64,000 bases of DNA from an uncultured Micrococcales bacterium. GTDB taxonomy: Bacteria; Actinomycetota; Actinomycetes; Actinomycetales; Microbacteriaceae. The notes beneath the pieces were generated by a model, which was given only the letters and a program-made list of their open reading frames with translations, was not told where the DNA came from and made no database searches. The stretch lies in NCBI GenBank assembly GCA_913062975.1, contig CAJXZO010000003.1, positions 1 to 64,000 on the forward strand. Reading direction: 5' to 3'. Below are positions 62,936 to 64,000 of the stretch, one piece after another (position 1 is the first letter of the stretch; the number at the start of each line of letters is the position of its first letter). A program made the position numbers and the translations under genes.

Positions 62936-64000
62936 ATTCCTATGTCCTAATCGATAGTGATGACTCTCTTGAATCCACTCTTGATGATTTGGAAAAATCA
63001 CAGGTATTGGCAATTGATGCTGAACGGGCAAGTGGCTTCAAATATGGCCAGAGTGCTTATCTAGTTCAGATTCTGACCAATGAGATCGCCTATCTAATTG
63101 ACCCAAAGGGTTTGTCTGAGGCGGTTTTACTAAAGCTTGCGAAGGTCACAAATGACTCAGAGTGGATTCTTCACAGCGCAACCCAGGACCTCCCCTGCTT
63201 GAACGAACTTGGTCTTTATCCTGCAAAGATTTTTGACACCGAGGTTGCGGCAAAACTGCTTGGCTTTGAAAAAATTGGGCTTGCATCCCTGGTTGAGCGT
63301 TACCTCAGCGTGGAGCTTAAGAAAGAACACTCTGCAGCAGACTGGTCCCTTAGACCACTAACCGAGGAGATGCTGGAATATGCAGCTCAGGATGTCTATT
63401 ACCTGCATGAACTTCGAGAAATGCTGATGAATGAATTAGAACAAGCGCAGAAGATGGCTTTTGCAGAACAAGAATTTGAATTCCTGCTCAGCTTCAAACC
63501 TAAACCGGCACCTGCAAACCCTTGGCGAAAAACCTCTGGAGTACATGCCTTGACTAAACCAATTCAACTTGCACGGTTGAGAGAGATGTGGATGGTGAGA
63601 GATGCCTACGCCTCAACCAACGACATAGCTCCCGGAAGAATTGTTAGCGACCGGTCTCTTTCACACGCAGCATCCTCGGAATACAGCTCCATTGGCCAAA
63701 TGAAGAGCGATAAGCAGTTTCATGGTCGATTGATTGGCAAGCTTTACCGGGATCTCTACAACGCTTATAGCTCAGCACCCAATACCGAAATGCCACCACT
63801 TAGAGAACCATCAGAGTTTTCCATCCCCCATCACAAAAACTGGCAAAAATTAAAACCAGAAGCCGATAAACGCTATAAGAAGCTAAAACTATCTTTGGCT
63901 GAACTGTCTGAGCAAATACAGATTCCGGTTGAGGTGATTATTTCCCCAACCATCATTAGAGAAGCTATTTGGAATGAGATTGCTGGAACTGAACTAGAGG
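62932..64000 (+). CDS. rnd: Ribonuclease D (DEDDy 3'-5' exonuclease with HRDC), C-terminus cut by window edge
   Basis: The gene is absent from the ORF track because it runs off the window, but 356 codons are open from a TTG at 62932 in a TTGA overlap with the DUF3000 stop. The DEDDy exonuclease residues are visible: AIDAERA (Asp, Glu; about residues 31-33), HSATQDL (Asp) and YAAQDVYYL (Tyr, Asp; about 150-155). An HRDC-like helical domain follows (ALTKPIQLARLREMWMVRD, about residues 205-285), then a Lys-rich region. It should trim the 3' ends of tRNA precursors or other small RNAs. Confidence 0.93.
   Translation, partial: MNSYVLIDSDDSLESTLDDLEKSQVLAIDAERASGFKYGQSAYLVQILTNEIAYLIDPKGLSEAVLLKLAKVTNDSEWILHSATQDLPCLNELGLYPAKIFDTEVAAKLLGFEKIGLASLVERYLSVELKKEHSAADWSLRPLTEEMLEYAAQDVYYLHELREMLMNELEQAQKMAFAEQEFEFLLSFKPKPAPANPWRKTSGVHALTKPIQLARLREMWMVRDAYASTNDIAPGRIVSDRSLSHAASSEYSSIGQMKSDKQFHGRLIGKLYRDLYNAYSSAPNTEMPPLREPSEFSIPHHKNWQKLKPEADKRYKKLKLSLAELSEQIQIPVEVIISPTIIREAIWNEIAGTELE

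Noticed and set aside
1-64000. Search for a CRISPR array, defence island, prophage or insertion sequence
   Set aside because: No regularly spaced repeats, transposase, integrase or phage structural genes are visible; nearly every base is in a recognised housekeeping gene.

Overview
The window looks like a chromosomal core region from a small-genome, low-GC member of the Actinobacteria, most likely family Microbacteriaceae (the freshwater or marine Luna, Rhodoluna or Aquiluna type). The grounds are the gene order, the lineage-typical proteins and the extreme gene packing. The gene order is trpE - Trp-associated membrane protein - HGxxPAAW-type protein - trpCBA - lgt, carAB - pyrF - gmk - rpoZ - coaBC - metK - priA - fmt, and thrS - HIT - pdxST - yebC - ruvCAB - yajC - secDF - rsh. 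Lineage-typical proteins include a DUF3000 protein, a helicase-dead PriA and a bacterial-PH-like protein next to carA. GC looks near 48% by eye (not computed). I see no prophage, insertion sequence, CRISPR array, defence island or secondary-metabolite cluster.

Region 1-41,413 is one unbroken run of 42 minus-strand genes whose largest gap is about 74 bp; most neighbours overlap by 1-38 bp. Read in transcription order (right to left) it holds rarA, rpsD, two small membrane-associated proteins, alaS, ruvX, mltG, shikimate genes (aroE, C, K, B, Q), efp, nusB, the pyrimidine set (pyrR, pyrB, pyrC, PH-like protein, carA, carB, pyrF), gmk, rpoZ, coaBC, metK, priA, fmt, rsmB, rpe, part of the histidine pathway (hisE, G, F, I), part of the tryptophan pathway (trpE, membrane protein, small protein, trpC, B, A), lgt, and glutamate synthase (gltB, and gltD cut by the window edge). 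A textbook PyrR-binding hairpin sits beside the pyrR Shine-Dalgarno and gives the pyrimidine genes a visible control point.

Region 41,459-43,453 (plus) encodes a membrane-anchored cyclophilin and a DUF349 coiled-coil protein. They converge on the minus-strand run rsh - secF - secD - yajC - ruvB - ruvA - ruvC - yebC - pdxT - pdxS - HIT - thrS (43,450-55,589), which covers ppGpp metabolism, protein export, Holliday-junction processing and vitamin B6 synthesis. Divergent from thrS are a short VIT/CCC1-type transporter and malate:quinone oxidoreductase (plus). Then come a tRNA-Gly/Cys/Val operon, the ammonium transporter amtB and zapE (all minus). The right end (60,549-64,000, plus) holds a thiosulfate sulfurtransferase, SufE-like protein, RibD-C-like protein, DUF3000 protein and a ribonuclease D cut by the window edge.

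I do not see a novel multi-gene system. The points most worth following are regulatory and reductive: the PyrR hairpin, an rsh ribosome-binding site held in a hairpin, apparent leaderless promoters, a VIT transporter without its cytosolic metal-binding domain, PriA without a Walker A motif, and genes missing from otherwise conserved neighbourhoods (mihF, a pgsA-pimA block, glnK, hisA/trpF). Comparisons with other genomes are from memory and were not searched.
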